A DNA stretch of 64,000 nucleotides, from positions 1,804,001 to 1,868,000 of the forward strand of contig CM073569.1 of assembly GCA_037074615.1 (NCBI GenBank). The letters run 5' to 3'. Made by a program: the position numbers and the translations under genes. The notes under the pieces are model-generated. The model made no database searches. It saw nothing but the letters and a program-made list of their open reading frames with translations, and was not told the origin of the DNA. Source of the stretch: Leucaena leucocephala. Its lineage: Eukaryota; Streptophyta; Magnoliopsida; Fabales; Fabaceae. Of the stretch, positions 32,701-43,444 are shown piece by piece. Within the stretch, counting starts at the first letter, position 1. Every line of letters begins with the position of its first letter.

Positions 32701-35690
32701 ATATAATATTCAAATCTGATCCTAAATAATATCTAAAATTAATTTTAGATAATTAATTAAATAACTAACAAAACATACTACTAATTAATTTTAAACTAGC
32801 GCATCTCAACACTCCCCCTCAAGTTGGATCTATAGCTTGAATACTTGTTCTTCTCAACACTCCCCTCAAGTTGGGAGGCAACTTGGATGTGAGCAACATC
32901 ATTATAGAAGAACCAGAACTTTGAATCCTTAAACTAGTAGTAACCACTGAACTAAAGTTGATTGGATCTTGAATGTAAATCTTAAGACAAAGTTGCGAAC
33001 TTGACGAAGAACATTATTGTTGGATACCTGACAATAACATTTGCAAGAGAGGAATTTGATGAAGAATCATATGTATTATTCAAGAGCAACATGCTTATAC
33101 ACACTTGGGTTTACACACTAATCTAAGCTCACTTGAGGGAGATGAACTAATCTCATAACCTATGAGATTTTGTGGGAAGAGACCCAAGTTACTATATTCC
33201 ATCATATGTATTATTCAATAGCAACATGCTCATACAATCATGGTAACCTATTTGGGTTTACACACTAATCTAACATCACTTGAGGGAGATGAACTAATCT
33301 CATAACCTACTAAGATTTTGTGGGAAGAGACCCAAGTTAACCTCTTCCATCATATTTAACTAATCCTCACTTGAAGGCTTTGAAAGCGTACCTTCTCTTC
33401 AGGCTTGATATTTTTCTTCTTCTTCTTCATCGAGACCTTAACCAAGATTTAATATTCTTGATCTGATACCATGTGGAGATTTGAAGGATTGAAAGTAGAG
33501 GAAAAATAAAGCCTCAAAATATTATTAATCTTTGAATGAATGAGAATACAAATAGACCTTTATATAGGCAAAAATATAATTAAATCCTAATATCTCAGAT
33601 TTATTCCTCTAAAACATGATAATATAATATTCAAATCTGATGCTAAATAATATCTAAAATTAATTTTAGATAATTAATTAAATAACTAACAAAATATAAT
33701 ATTAATTAATAATTAATTCTAAACTAGGCCATCTCAATAATAACATAACAATCACATAATGGATTTGGAGAGATAAAAGAAGACTATGAAGAAATAATGC
33801 TTTAAACTATTAGGAATTGAAGTAGATGATATAAAAATCAAGAAAAAAGTTATCTCTAATAATTGTATCGAAAAGAAACTAAGAAAGCATTTGTGGCTGC
33901 TTAGTGAGTGGCATTGTAAGAAACTATGCAACCATAACAATCACACTTATAACTAAAACAATTTCACTTATGAGAAAATAAAAATTTAGAAATGGAAAAG
34001 CACACCTGCAACCAAACCATGTCAGTATCACACATCAGCAGCTCAAAACCAAGAGGCAGTATTGAGTTTATCAGAATAACTTTTTCTTTCCCTATTTTGT
34101 GAAATGTTGGAGACCCCCAACGAATATCTTCTGAACTCATACGGCTGCCCATGTCAAAAACATGTACCCCTTTCCAATATAACGCCTGCAATAATTTGGT
34201 GTCCATTGCACCTAAAAGGGTAGATTTCAAAGTTATTTTATAAATTCTAATAAACTGTACTGGAAAAATAATAGCAAATGAAATATAACATTGAACAAGA
34301 CAAATGACAGAGAGGATTATGCTCACCAACAAGAAAATTAGAAAGTCCAAGATCTGTCAAATGTTTAACCCAAGTCAGAATAAAATCCACGAACGCATAG
34401 TTACCAAAGGTCACAATTACAATATTATCTTTCACCCGTTGTTGAACCAATTCTTTGGTTAATCGGAAAGCCTCCAAAGGAGGCATCTTCTTATTGCGTG
34501 GTGGAACTTCCCATACAGGCTTAATCCATACACCCTGAGGAGCTACGGCAGGTGTGGGCAAAGCATGGCCTTCATCCGACTGAGAAAAGTTGATCGTTTG
34601 ATCTGTAAGACAAAAATCTTCATCAGGAAAAGTTTCGTTGAGGTCTAAGATCAGGCTCGCACATGAAGGAAACAAGATTATTGTCTTGATGAATTGAAAA
34701 GTACCTTGCACAAGGCTCGGTTAACATAACTGAGGAAGGTAACTAACAAAAAAAAATTATTTCAAAGATTCTACTACTAAAGCAGGAGCACTCGATTAAT
34801 AATTCAATCACACACGTAAACTTAAAGAAAGAGAGCCTAATTGAAAGATTGATGAACGTCAAAAAGATACTACGCTGATTTGTTATAAACAAGACAAAGG
34901 TGAATCCAGAAATCAGACATAATGACTTAGTTCTCTTTTCTTTGTCCATCTATCTTCAACATTATCCGGTTCTAGACTATCGAGAAGGTTTGTCACGCCG
35001 CAGAAAACAACAGGAAAATGCTTCCAATTTTCCATGTCTAACAACAATTAGGTAAACACTTCGAGAAGAACTAGATAATCGATTGCCCATAAATTGATGT
35101 ACCTGCAATTTAATAGCTTAGATAATGCTCCATGGCTCAAACATCCTTGAACACCCCTTGCATCACCCACCCCGACAGTTGAAAACGTGACAATAATGGT
35201 AAGAAACAATACGAGAGAGTAACAGAGAAGCTTAAGATCAGCATTAAAGGAAGACATCAATGGCATGACTGTCCGTCGAGGAAGAATGAGAAAAACTACA
35301 CGCAAATATTTAATAAAGCGCTAGCATTTCATGTTTCACCTGAAGGGGGCGGCATAATTGTCATGCAAATCAAGGACTAATTCCTAAATGTAAATTTGTT
35401 TACAATGCCCAATCGTCAAATAAGATATACCTTCACGGCTACATTCTCATAAAAAGACAACTGGTAAGTGAAAAGCGCGAAGCTGTGAATTAGAAAGACA
35501 TACGCAAAACTGAAGGCAAAGAGGAAGGATAAGAGAACCAGCCAGAAGAATCAACAGCGTGCTGGCTTGAGTATATGGCAGAGAAAACATAAAAGAATGA
35601 AACCACAGTGCCAATTATGACAACGGTGTAGACCGTCAAGAACAGAGGCTTCGAAGGAGCAATGTCCTCGCAAACATTTCTGCAGGCCAT
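29707..35690 (-). CDS. XEG113: XEG113-type extensin arabinosyltransferase (GT77)
   Basis: Thirteen coding exons in transcript order: 35690-35504, 34602-34327, 34211-34006, 32484-32379, 32173-31917, 31741-31606, 31320-31226, 31132-31079, 30980-30867, 30689-30591, 30490-30371, 30227-30141 and 29874-29707. All phases agree and give 634 residues (Arabidopsis XEG113 about 644, from memory). A single N-terminal signal anchor (about residues 15-38, LFLTVYTVVIIGTVVSFFYV) makes a type II Golgi protein. The GT77 core includes IVTFGNYAFVDF, the nucleotide-sugar DxD site in LLMCDTDMVWLQ, FHWRPTESAKKL and SGHTYFVQAMHQQLRLEP. The protein ends EDDHPPW. The family adds arabinose to hydroxyproline-linked arabinan of extensins. 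Odd points: the third intron contains a TRIM retroelement, the exon 5 donor appears to be GC, and an hAT derivative lies about 245 bp before the ATG. Confidence 0.92.
32526..33739 (-). mobile_element. TRIM-type LTR retroelement inside an XEG113 intron
   Basis: Two direct LTRs of 286 bp (32526-32811) and 268 bp (33472-33739) flank about 660 bp without coding capacity. On the minus strand the 3' LTR starts TGTTGAGATG, the 5' LTR has TATTGAGATG, and both end CTCCACA. The primer binding site TGGTATCAGATC follows the 5' LTR directly (complementary to initiator tRNA-Met). The polypurine tract TTGAGGGGGAG precedes the 3' LTR. A 5-bp duplication ATAAC lies at 32521-32525 and 33740-33744. It sits between coding exons 3 and 4, opposite in sense to the window but co-directional with the gene. 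Confidence 0.95.
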
Positions 35691-35934
35691 CTGATTCCAC
35701 TTGATTTTCCTCTTTCACTCTCTCTCTCTCTTTTTCTGTTAAAGCTACTTTCAGAAATTAGAGAAGAACGACCAACTCCGAGTTCTGTATCATCACTTCA
35801 ATTATCGTCTTAATTCAAAACGCTAAGAAAAGGAAGATGATGATGATGAAGAGGAAGAGAATGAGAGAAGAATACAAATTCCGGTTTGAGCACTGCAGAA
35901 ACACCAGAATTTGGAATCGATTGTTAGCACCAGG

Positions 35935-36340
35935 TAGAGGAGAGAATACGGCTAGCCCGCCGGCTGCGGGTCGTCAAAAGGCGTGGGCTGAACAGGGGCT
36001 AGCTACCCCGTAAACCCATTAGCCCATCGTCTTTTTTTTTTTAATATTCTTAAAAAATTATTTTTAAAATTTTAAAATATTTATAAAAAAATTTAATGTT
36101 ATACTTTTAAAAAAATTAAAAATATATCAAATTTTATAATTATAAATTTAAGTAAATATTAATATAATATTAATTAATTATAATATATCAATATATATTA
36201 ATAAATAAATATATTTATTAATTTTTAATAATAAGAATATTTAAAATAATATTTAAATAAAATAAATAATAATATTAATAATTTAAAAAAAAAATTACGT
36301 TAACTTTTAGCAATCCGAGCCCCCTGTTGTATCGACTCTA
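35935..36340. mobile_element. Non-autonomous hAT derivative, 406 bp
   Basis: Starts TAGAGGAGAG and ends CGACTCTA. Flanks GCACCAGG (35927-35934) and ACACCAGG (36341-36348) match at 7 of 8 positions. G+C-rich caps with 'ctagcccgcc' motifs enclose the same AT core as the elements at 12.9 and 24.5 kb. Confidence 0.85.
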
Positions 36341-36685
36341 ACACCAGGCATGAGGGCGAGGAAGATCGGTAAAGAACTATAATAGATTTGTTACACTTTT
36401 CCCAGTGCATTGAAGTATGTCCTTTTTGTTTAATTTTTTTTGCCAATGTGCATGAAAGTTGTGGAAATAAAAAAAATTTATTACCTTCTCGGAGAAAAAA
36501 ATATTACTTGTTAAAACAAATAAATAATACTGAAAATATAAAATAGTTCTTAGATTATCCAATCATATTTGTTCACAACGAATCCACAATCGTCTTTGTC
36601 CTAAATACAGATGTTACAGCCTAGGCGTTTCAGTATCGGATCGGATTTTGAAGTCATTTTTTGGTGATAGCGGGTGACGAAAATG

Positions 36686-36925
36686 TGTTTTTTGTATTAA
36701 ATAAATTTTTAGAAAAGAGTTGAGCTCCTCTAAAAGTAGGGCAAAATCTTATTTCCTTCTAAGCGATATCAATATCGGGTAGAGCGAGTTGTCTATTACC
36801 CTCAAATATAAATTTAGACACCTAAAAGTTATGATATATTTCTAAGTGCCGTGACAGGAACTACGATAAAATAGTACTCTTTAAGGATCAAACACATTCT
36901 AAATAATCGTATTTCTCGTTTAATC
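36686..36925 (-). mobile_element. SINE family 2, reverse orientation
   Basis: Read on the minus strand it shows the family blocks in order: 'gagtactattttatcg', 'cacctaaaagttatgat' (complement of the 'ttctgggtgtc' block), 'taatagacaactcgctc' and 'ccctacttttag'. Borders are approximate. Confidence 0.7.
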
Positions 36926-37041
36926 CATACAAAAATGTGTTAAATTTTGAGGTGACAGTTGATAAAAAGATTGTTCGAAACAAATTGGGCTTCATGGGCT
37001 TTTGGTTTGGCGTTCAAAGTAAAGCCTATTAACATATGGCT

Positions 37042-37222
37042 CTTAATTTATTATAACTCTAGTTATAATATTTAGACAAATATTTTAATTTTTGAGTATT
37101 TAAATTTACGTCTAAGAGTAATAGACAGCTCGTCCTGCCCGACATTAGTATCATCTAAGAGGAAGAGAAATTTTACCCTGCTCTTAAATTATAGATGAAC
37201 CCAACCTTTTTCTAAAAATTTT
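37042..37222 (+). mobile_element. SINE family 2, 5'-truncated or degraded
   Basis: Contains 'gtaatagacagctcgtcctgcccgacatt', 'agaggaagagaaattttaccctg' and 'cccaacctttttctaaaaatt', matching the 3' half of the intact copy at 37847-38113. The A-box end is weak. Confidence 0.65.
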
Positions 37223-37239
37223 CTTAAAAAAAATATGGC

Positions 37240-37440
37240 TCTCAATTTTTTTTTGTAAATAAAAGTTTAGGTGGGTTTGATATCGGTCTATCATTAAGGC
37301 TAGAGTATAGTCATAGGATTCAGAGAGCGCTTACAGAGAATTTATGAGATCGCCTACTAAAAGAATCCTCACAACGGCGATGAGAATCGAACTCGCATTC
37401 TTATATGATATGAACACGTTCTTTATTGTCTGTGTCAATT
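37240..37440 (-). mobile_element. SINE-like repeat family 3, reverse orientation
   Basis: On the minus strand it includes a good B-box-like GCGAGTTCGATTCTC, then 'gccgttgtgaggattctttt' and 'gtagg..atctcataaattctct'. These blocks recur at 38130-38286 and 39205-39365. Confidence 0.65.
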
Positions 37441-37482
37441 TTTATTAACTCACGCTCTCAATTTTTTTTTGTTACAAAATTT

Positions 37483-37690
37483 TTGAAAAGGGGTTAGGCT
37501 CACCCACGATCTAAGGATAGGGCAAAATCTTTCTTTTTCTTAAGCGATACCAACGTAGGGTAAGGTGAGCTGTCTATTACCCTCAGACATAAATATATGC
37601 ACCTAAGAGCTAGAATGTCTCTCCAAATACCACGACTATAATCACAATAAAATAGACTCCCTAAAAATCGAATACGTTACAAAAGGTCTC
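37483..37690 (-). mobile_element. SINE family 2, reverse orientation
   Basis: Minus-strand blocks match the intact copy at 37847: 'ctgtctattaccctcag', 'gcacctaagagctagaatg', 'cacgactataatcacaataaaat' and 'aaaaggggttaggctcaccc' as read on the plus strand. Confidence 0.7.
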
Positions 37691-37846
37691 TCGCTCTCAA
37701 TTTGTTTAGACATTTTGAGAGCCCATAGATGTGTGGTTCTGTATCCCACGTCTACTTGAAGCCCAATACTCACATGCACTAGGGCAAAAAAATCTAGCCC
37801 AAATTCAACACACACACTTTGGGCAAAACAAAATTATTAAAATACT

Positions 37847-38113
37847 GCCCATCGTTCATAGGTTCAACTGGCGAAAGGGTGATACGTATGACTATTTGGA
37901 ACGTATTCGAACCCTAGGGAGTACCACTTTGTTGTGGTTCTAGTCGTGACGTTGGGGAAGCATCTTAATTTCTGGGTGCCTAGGTTTATGCCGAGGGTAA
38001 TAGATGGCTCGTCCTGCCTGACATTGATATCACATAGGAGGAAGAGAGATTTCGCCCTACCCTTAGATTATGGGTGAGTCTAACCCCTTTCCAAAAATTT
38101 TTGTACCCAAAAA
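37847..38113 (+). mobile_element. SINE family 2, intact copy
   Basis: Flanked by perfect 16-bp repeats AAATTATTAAAATACT (37831-37846 and 38114-38129). It has an A-box-like 'ggttcaactggcgaaaggg', a B-box-like 'gtattcgaaccctag' and the T/A-rich end 'ccaaaaatttttgtaccc' with oligo-A. This is the best reference copy of the family in the window. Confidence 0.88.
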
Positions 38114-38129
38114 AAATTATTAAAATACT

Positions 38130-38286
38130 ATGAACGAGTTAGATTTTTGTTGCCGTCGTGAGGACTCTTTTAGTAAGCGATCACGTAGGTCCTTTGTAAA
38201 CGCTCTCTAAATTATAGGGTTATGTCCTAACCTTGATAGGGGATCGATGCCGAACCTACCTAAATTTTCCGTATACCAAAAAAAAA
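38130..38286 (+). mobile_element. SINE-like repeat family 3, inserted at the edge of a family 2 SINE
   Basis: Begins immediately after the downstream target duplication of the 37847 SINE and is followed by another TATTAAAATACT. Its own duplication therefore reuses the same target bases. It contains 'gttgccgtcgtgaggactctttta' and 'taaacgctctct' blocks and an oligo-A tail. Confidence 0.75.
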
Positions 38287-39204
38287 GTATTAAAATACTT
38301 GTATCAAAAAAATTTATTAAAATACACCTTTGTCTTTCAAATTTTATTTGTCTATATTTATATATTAATAAATTTAGATAGTTTCATAAAAAAGAATATA
38401 TATTAGGTAAACAGCTCGGAAAATGGGTAGAATTTTACTTCCTTCATAAATTTGCGATAAAAAAAATTCAGCCAACCAACAAGGACATACACATGAATGC
38501 AACATCCTTTATATGGATGGCTCTGACTTTTGTATATTGCATTAATGAAGATAAAAAAGGGAAGCCCATAACAAGGAATATGCTGCCCTCCATATAAATA
38601 CATTTGTTTATCATGGCATATAAGTTTAGAGACACATGCATGTGTTTGTACTTCAATGTTACGTCAAGCCAGTGACTAAAGAAATGAGGGAGAGAGGATA
38701 ATGGGCTTTACTTTTTATTATTATTCAACTACATTTTTTTTTCTTTTTAATATTTTCACTTCAAGGATACAAAACTATAAAATCATTTTTTTATTTCATA
38801 ATTTATATTAATTACTCCATTTTGTTTCCATCATAATGTATGACCTCAATTCACTTTATTTCTCAAATTTTATAATTTTCTTAAATTCTCTCTTTTAATT
38901 ATAAATATTAATGGAATTTTCTATAATCAATTAATAGATTAATTTCTCATACAAATAATTAGAAGAGATAATTTTAAAAAATTAATATATTTATAAATAA
39001 TTAATTTAATTAATTTTTTTAATATATATAATTTATTATTGGATGAAATGAGGGGGAAGGAGGAACGGTTGAATGTTAAGGAAGCCGGGCCTGTTTTTTT
39101 GGGAGGCGGTTTGGCCATAGGAATAGGATGATGCCTTCACTTATCAACAATTGGACACAGCGTTAATGAAAGTTGATATAAATAATAAAAAATATATTTA
39201 TATT

Positions 39205-39365
39205 TTATAAAAATATAGGTTCGATTTTAGTTATTATTGTGACGATTCTTTTAATAGATAATCTTATAAGTCCTCTATAAATACTCTCTGAGCCTTAGAG
39301 TTGTACCCTAATTTTAGTGGTTAACTAATGTCAAATATATCTAAATTTTTTTTATAAAAAAAAAT
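39205..39365 (+). mobile_element. SINE-like repeat family 3, degraded copy
   Basis: Starts near a B-box-like 'ggttcgattttag', continues 'ttattgtgacgattctttta', 'taagtcctctataaatactctctga' and ends in an oligo-A tract. Confidence 0.6.
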
Positions 39366-39421
39366 TGATACATTCATTAATGAGAGATAACGACTCTACT
39401 CATATCAATATATATATAGGA

Positions 39422-39441
39422 AGAGAGAGAGAGAGAGAGAT
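39422..39441. repeat. (GA)n microsatellite
   Basis: Run of about nine GA units. Confidence 0.85.
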
Positions 39442-40614
39442 TTTATTTCATTATATGTTTGCTTGAAGTTATGGATATAGATGAATATGGAGATCAGTGA
39501 TTTTAGTGGCAATTGGACGGCATCAGCAGCATTGATTTGGTCAATTGTCTATGAATCATTTTATTTGAGATAATACTATTAGAGATATTATTAACCACTA
39601 AATAATAGTACCCTTTCAGCAGAATTTCACAAAGCTGAGAAAGAGTAACAAAAACTAGTTTCCTTTATCAAACTCCACGGCATACCTAATGGATAGACAA
39701 AGATATAAAAAGTTATCTACCATATCGGTGGGAAGACTTAACTAAATAATAAATCATATGATGTAAAGTGATGCGAATACGAAGAATAAAGAGAAGGTAA
39801 CATGTAGGATCAGTATAATACGAGGTGGGGGTGTCATGGAATATGAGGAAAAAGGACAAAATAAAAATTGAGGTAGGACATAGAGAGGATAGACTTGGGG
39901 GCGGTGGCGCCTTTCAATGTACATTTGGAAACGAACCGCAAGTTGCTATGCATGCTACGCCTCTTTCTTGTTTCTTCTCAAAGTAGGGTCACGTTTCCTA
40001 GTTCCCCTGAAAAAAAACAGACCCCACGAGCAAGTTGGCAAAATTTAGACTCTCTCTCGTTACTAAGTATATAAATATTCTTCTATTAGAAGTAACACTA
40101 TTCGAGATATTATTGATATTAAATATAGGTACTTCTCCTAACAAAAATTTAAATCTTAATTTATTATGTTGTGAGAAACTAGTCTTTTAGATTAGACTTA
40201 ACCTTGTTAGTAGTTTAGAGTTTAATTAATTAATTCATTACATTTTGAGCAATATAATGGTTTCACCGTTAAATACTGAGGAGACGACGTGGTGTGTTAA
40301 CCAATTTCATAAGTATTGGCATTATGTTTGAGCATCGCTTTCAATTCAACCAATTCGCTGAGGTATATCAATTTCCATTCATTGATTGGTTGCTTAGATA
40401 TTCACTCCATCCACTTTGGATCTTAATATAAAAGTCTTAACATGTCCTTCGTTTCCTCATAAAACGTAAACATATTTTCTTTTTCTTAATTTCCAAATTG
40501 AAATACCCACACATTGAGTGCCCCAAGCAATGGACAAGGAAAAAAGACGGGTCTCTGCCTTAGCTTGTCTCCGAGATCACTATGGAAATGGTGGCCCTCT
40601 TCATTAATGATAAT

Positions 40615-40636
40615 ACACACACACACACACACACAC
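40615..40636. repeat. (AC)n microsatellite
   Basis: Eleven AC units, followed at about 40663-40675 by a short GT run. The two could pair as a hairpin. Confidence 0.9.
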
Positions 40637-40833
40637 GTACGTATACATAAACTGTTGAAACCGTGTGTGTGTGTTGGAGCAAGTGGGTTTGATTTTGGTG
40701 GGTGAGGGTAACATTATTCATTTCGGGACCTATTCAGTTATACTCTCATGGCCAGACACATTCATTCTAGCTTCAAAGTCAACATGCTGTGTTTAGTGTG
40801 TGTGTGCGTGTGTGATAATAATTAGGAAAATAA

Positions 40834-41192
40834 TACTCCTTAAATTCTTAATATGAGCTAGTTGACTTTTTTGGATAGACCAAGTAAGCTAAATAAATCA
40901 GTTAATTATAATTAATATAAGAACTAATTGACTAATTTAGATGGATCAAAGAGTAAATAATATGAATTTATCTTGAGGAGTTATATTTGATCATAATTAA
41001 TTAACTGGTTTATTTGGTTTTCTTAATCTATCCAAAAAAGTCAACTAGCTCTTATATAGCTCTTAAAAAGTCAACTTGATCATAGTTAGTTGAATTAGTT
41101 AATATGACATATTTTTTATTAAAATATCCTAATCATCTTTCTTAAATCTATCCTTCTATCTCTTACTTAATTATTATATTGTTGAGGGAGTA
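40834..41192. mobile_element. MITE with TACTCC ends
   Basis: Left end TACTCCTTAAATTC and right end GAGGGAGTA are inverted. Internal inverted blocks 'gctagttgacttttttgga' / 'ccaaaaaagtcaactagc' show foldback potential. The 59747-59990 element has the same end and the same 'tagttgactttttt' block. Confidence 0.7.
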
Positions 41193-42078
41193 TCAATATA
41201 GTTAATTTAAGAAAAAAATGATAAATATATAAAATATATCTTATATTTAGGATCAATATCAATTTTTCAGTTAAGTCTTATATTAAGGACATGATGAATA
41301 ATAATTAAAATAAATCCCTAATAGTGATTGGTCAAATCATAGTTAGGCTAAAAAGGACCTAATATTGTAATTATTGACCTCAACCCTGAATGGGATAAAA
41401 GTATAATTATGACTTAGAGGCATAAAAAGGAGTTAAAAGACTCCCTCTCTAGAGAGATTATGAGGAGAGAGATAGGAAACCACCATGTAGAGTTAAAAGG
41501 CTCCCTTATAGAGAAAGTAATGGCTAAGAGTTACATAAGCCAACAGGGGTATGAGTCTGTGCCATAGCACATAGACAGAGTGGCAACCTAAGCTTGATGC
41601 AGCTAGTGTGGCCTCAATAGGGATGAGGAAGCACGATAAGAGTAGCTATCTTATATTCTTAAATAGATGAGAAGAGTCATTGAGATAGAAAATTGAGAGA
41701 TAGACAGTCCTAGTAAATTCCTTGGGGATAAAGATAAAGAGAAATAGAAGATGTAAATATGATAGTTATACTAGGAACTGATATAGAGAGATGAGCATAT
41801 TCGCGATACTGTCTAGATACTCAATCATAGTTGGGGCTAGATAGTATACCCAGAATACCTATAAAGTATATGAGTATAGTACTCAGGCCAGTCAAGAGTC
41901 TAGAAATGAGATTCATATAGACGAATGCCAATGCCAAAGTAATTGAATCAGTCAGACAGAGAGATTCCCCTAATAAGGATATGATGTATGAAAGATGTGT
42001 TATGACAAAGGTCAAGTAAGAGGGAGATCTTGGCCACAGAGTATTTCTTAAAAAGTTGGGAAATTGTCATCCAAATAA

Positions 42079-42360
42079 GAGTTGACATTACTCTAGTAAG
42101 AGCAAGATGTCCTCTGAAAGAGAATGTCAAGAAGCTAATAAGATGGAGTTAACATCGCCATGATAAGAATAGCGCATGCTCTCGAAATGGTAGAGTTGAT
42201 GCCATACTAGTGAAAGAAATATGTCCTCCAATGAGAAGAGATAAAGTGGCTAGGTTAACGTTACTCCAGTAAGAGTAGTATGTCATCCCACATAAAGAGA
42301 ATGACAGCTGAGACAAGGCAAACGGAGTTGACCTTAACCCAATAAAAGCAAGAATGGCCA
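42079..42360. repeat. Degenerate minisatellite, units of about 45-70 bp
   Basis: Roughly five units beginning 'gagttgacattactctagtaagagcaagatgtc', each with 'agttgac/agttaac', an 'agtaagag' or similar centre and a '..atgtcctc' end. The units differ from one another at many positions. Confidence 0.55.
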
Positions 42361-43366
42361 AGACTAATATCAGGATTAAACATTCCTTGGGTTTAGTAAA
42401 GAGAAGGGAATTTCTTAAGTCCTCTTCCTATACCATCCAGGATCAATAAGAGATAGTAAGAGCAACAAGAGGAGTAAAAGAATTCCTATGGTATGGTAGA
42501 TTGGCAGAGTTATGATGTTAGGCCAAGTACCCATAAAGATGAGCTAGTGGTCTAGAGAAATAAAGTGAGGCATATTGAGAAAAGTATGAGACCTGAGAGA
42601 GATGAAAACAAGTTAAGGAAGTAAGTAAGAGATGTAAAAGAGAAGGATTTCGGAGTTGATAGAAGGAATGAGTGAGGCCTAAGAAAATGATATAGGCATA
42701 TGTGGAAAGTCTTAGGGAAAGATCAATCAAGTTACCAACTAAGTAGAGGTGACTTATTTTATAATGTAATCCTTTGGTCCAAAGCCTCACAAAAATCCTT
42801 GCATAGAACAACAGAGTCATAATAGATTATGGGGGATCGAAGTTAGATACTAATATGGCTCATAGAGAGATAAAATTTCAGGGTCGTAATAGATCTTGAA
42901 GAGGCTTACGGTGGATCATAATAGATTTTGAGGTCACAATATACCTAACCTAAGGAAAGTTGTTGAGCCACAAGAATAAGGATATAGTAACTCTTTGGGA
43001 AGACGATGACCAAGGATGAGTTTAAAATATAGAAACCTCTCAAGTTGGTCAACTAATACAGAGAGAGTACACATGACTTCCTTCTAGATAGCCTTATCGT
43101 TGATTAGGCCAAACTCAATTCTCTTTTGATCAAAGGAAATAAAGAGCTAGAAGAGTTTAGAGTTATAAGTCATGAACAGGAATGCATTCAAACAAGAAAA
43201 GTATGAGAAAATAAGGCAAGAGAAGCAGAAAAGGCCCCTAAATATCATGTGAATAGATTGAGTATAAAGTGATAAATCCCCAAGGTGAAGCTAAAAGCAT
43301 TAAAGTAAGCAGAATATACCCTATAGAGATAGAGTAACACAGATATAAGATAACAAGGTACAAACA

Positions 43367-43444
43367 CACCGGATCTCATCAACACTTAATAGTTAAGCAT
43401 GCTAAGGTGAGAGTAGCCTTATAATGGGTGATCCCCTAGGAAGT
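43367..43444 (+). other. 5S-rRNA-like stretch (decayed)
   Basis: About 78 bases follow the order of plant 5S rRNA from CACCGGATCTCATC through AGTTAAGCATGCTAAGG, TGAGAGTAG, to AATGGGTGATCCCCTAGG and AAGT. Many differences are C-to-T or G-to-A. The first 25-30 and last 20 bases of a 120-nt 5S gene are not recognisable, so this is a pseudogene or a 5S-derived part of a retroelement, as in Cassandra TRIM LTRs. It spans the region of the polymerase III internal promoter. Confidence 0.75.

Noticed and set aside
36686..39365. A CRISPR-like or other regularly spaced array
   Set aside because: The repeated units occur in both orientations with irregular spacing and are explained by SINE insertions.
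42518..42820. Minus-strand 100-residue frame in the decayed retroelement zone
   Set aside because: Leu/Tyr-rich translation of AT-rich DNA with no recognisable domain.
43367..43444. A functional 5S rRNA gene
   Set aside because: The 5' and 3' parts of the molecule are not recognisable, many internal-promoter positions are changed, and no tandem 5S array is present.
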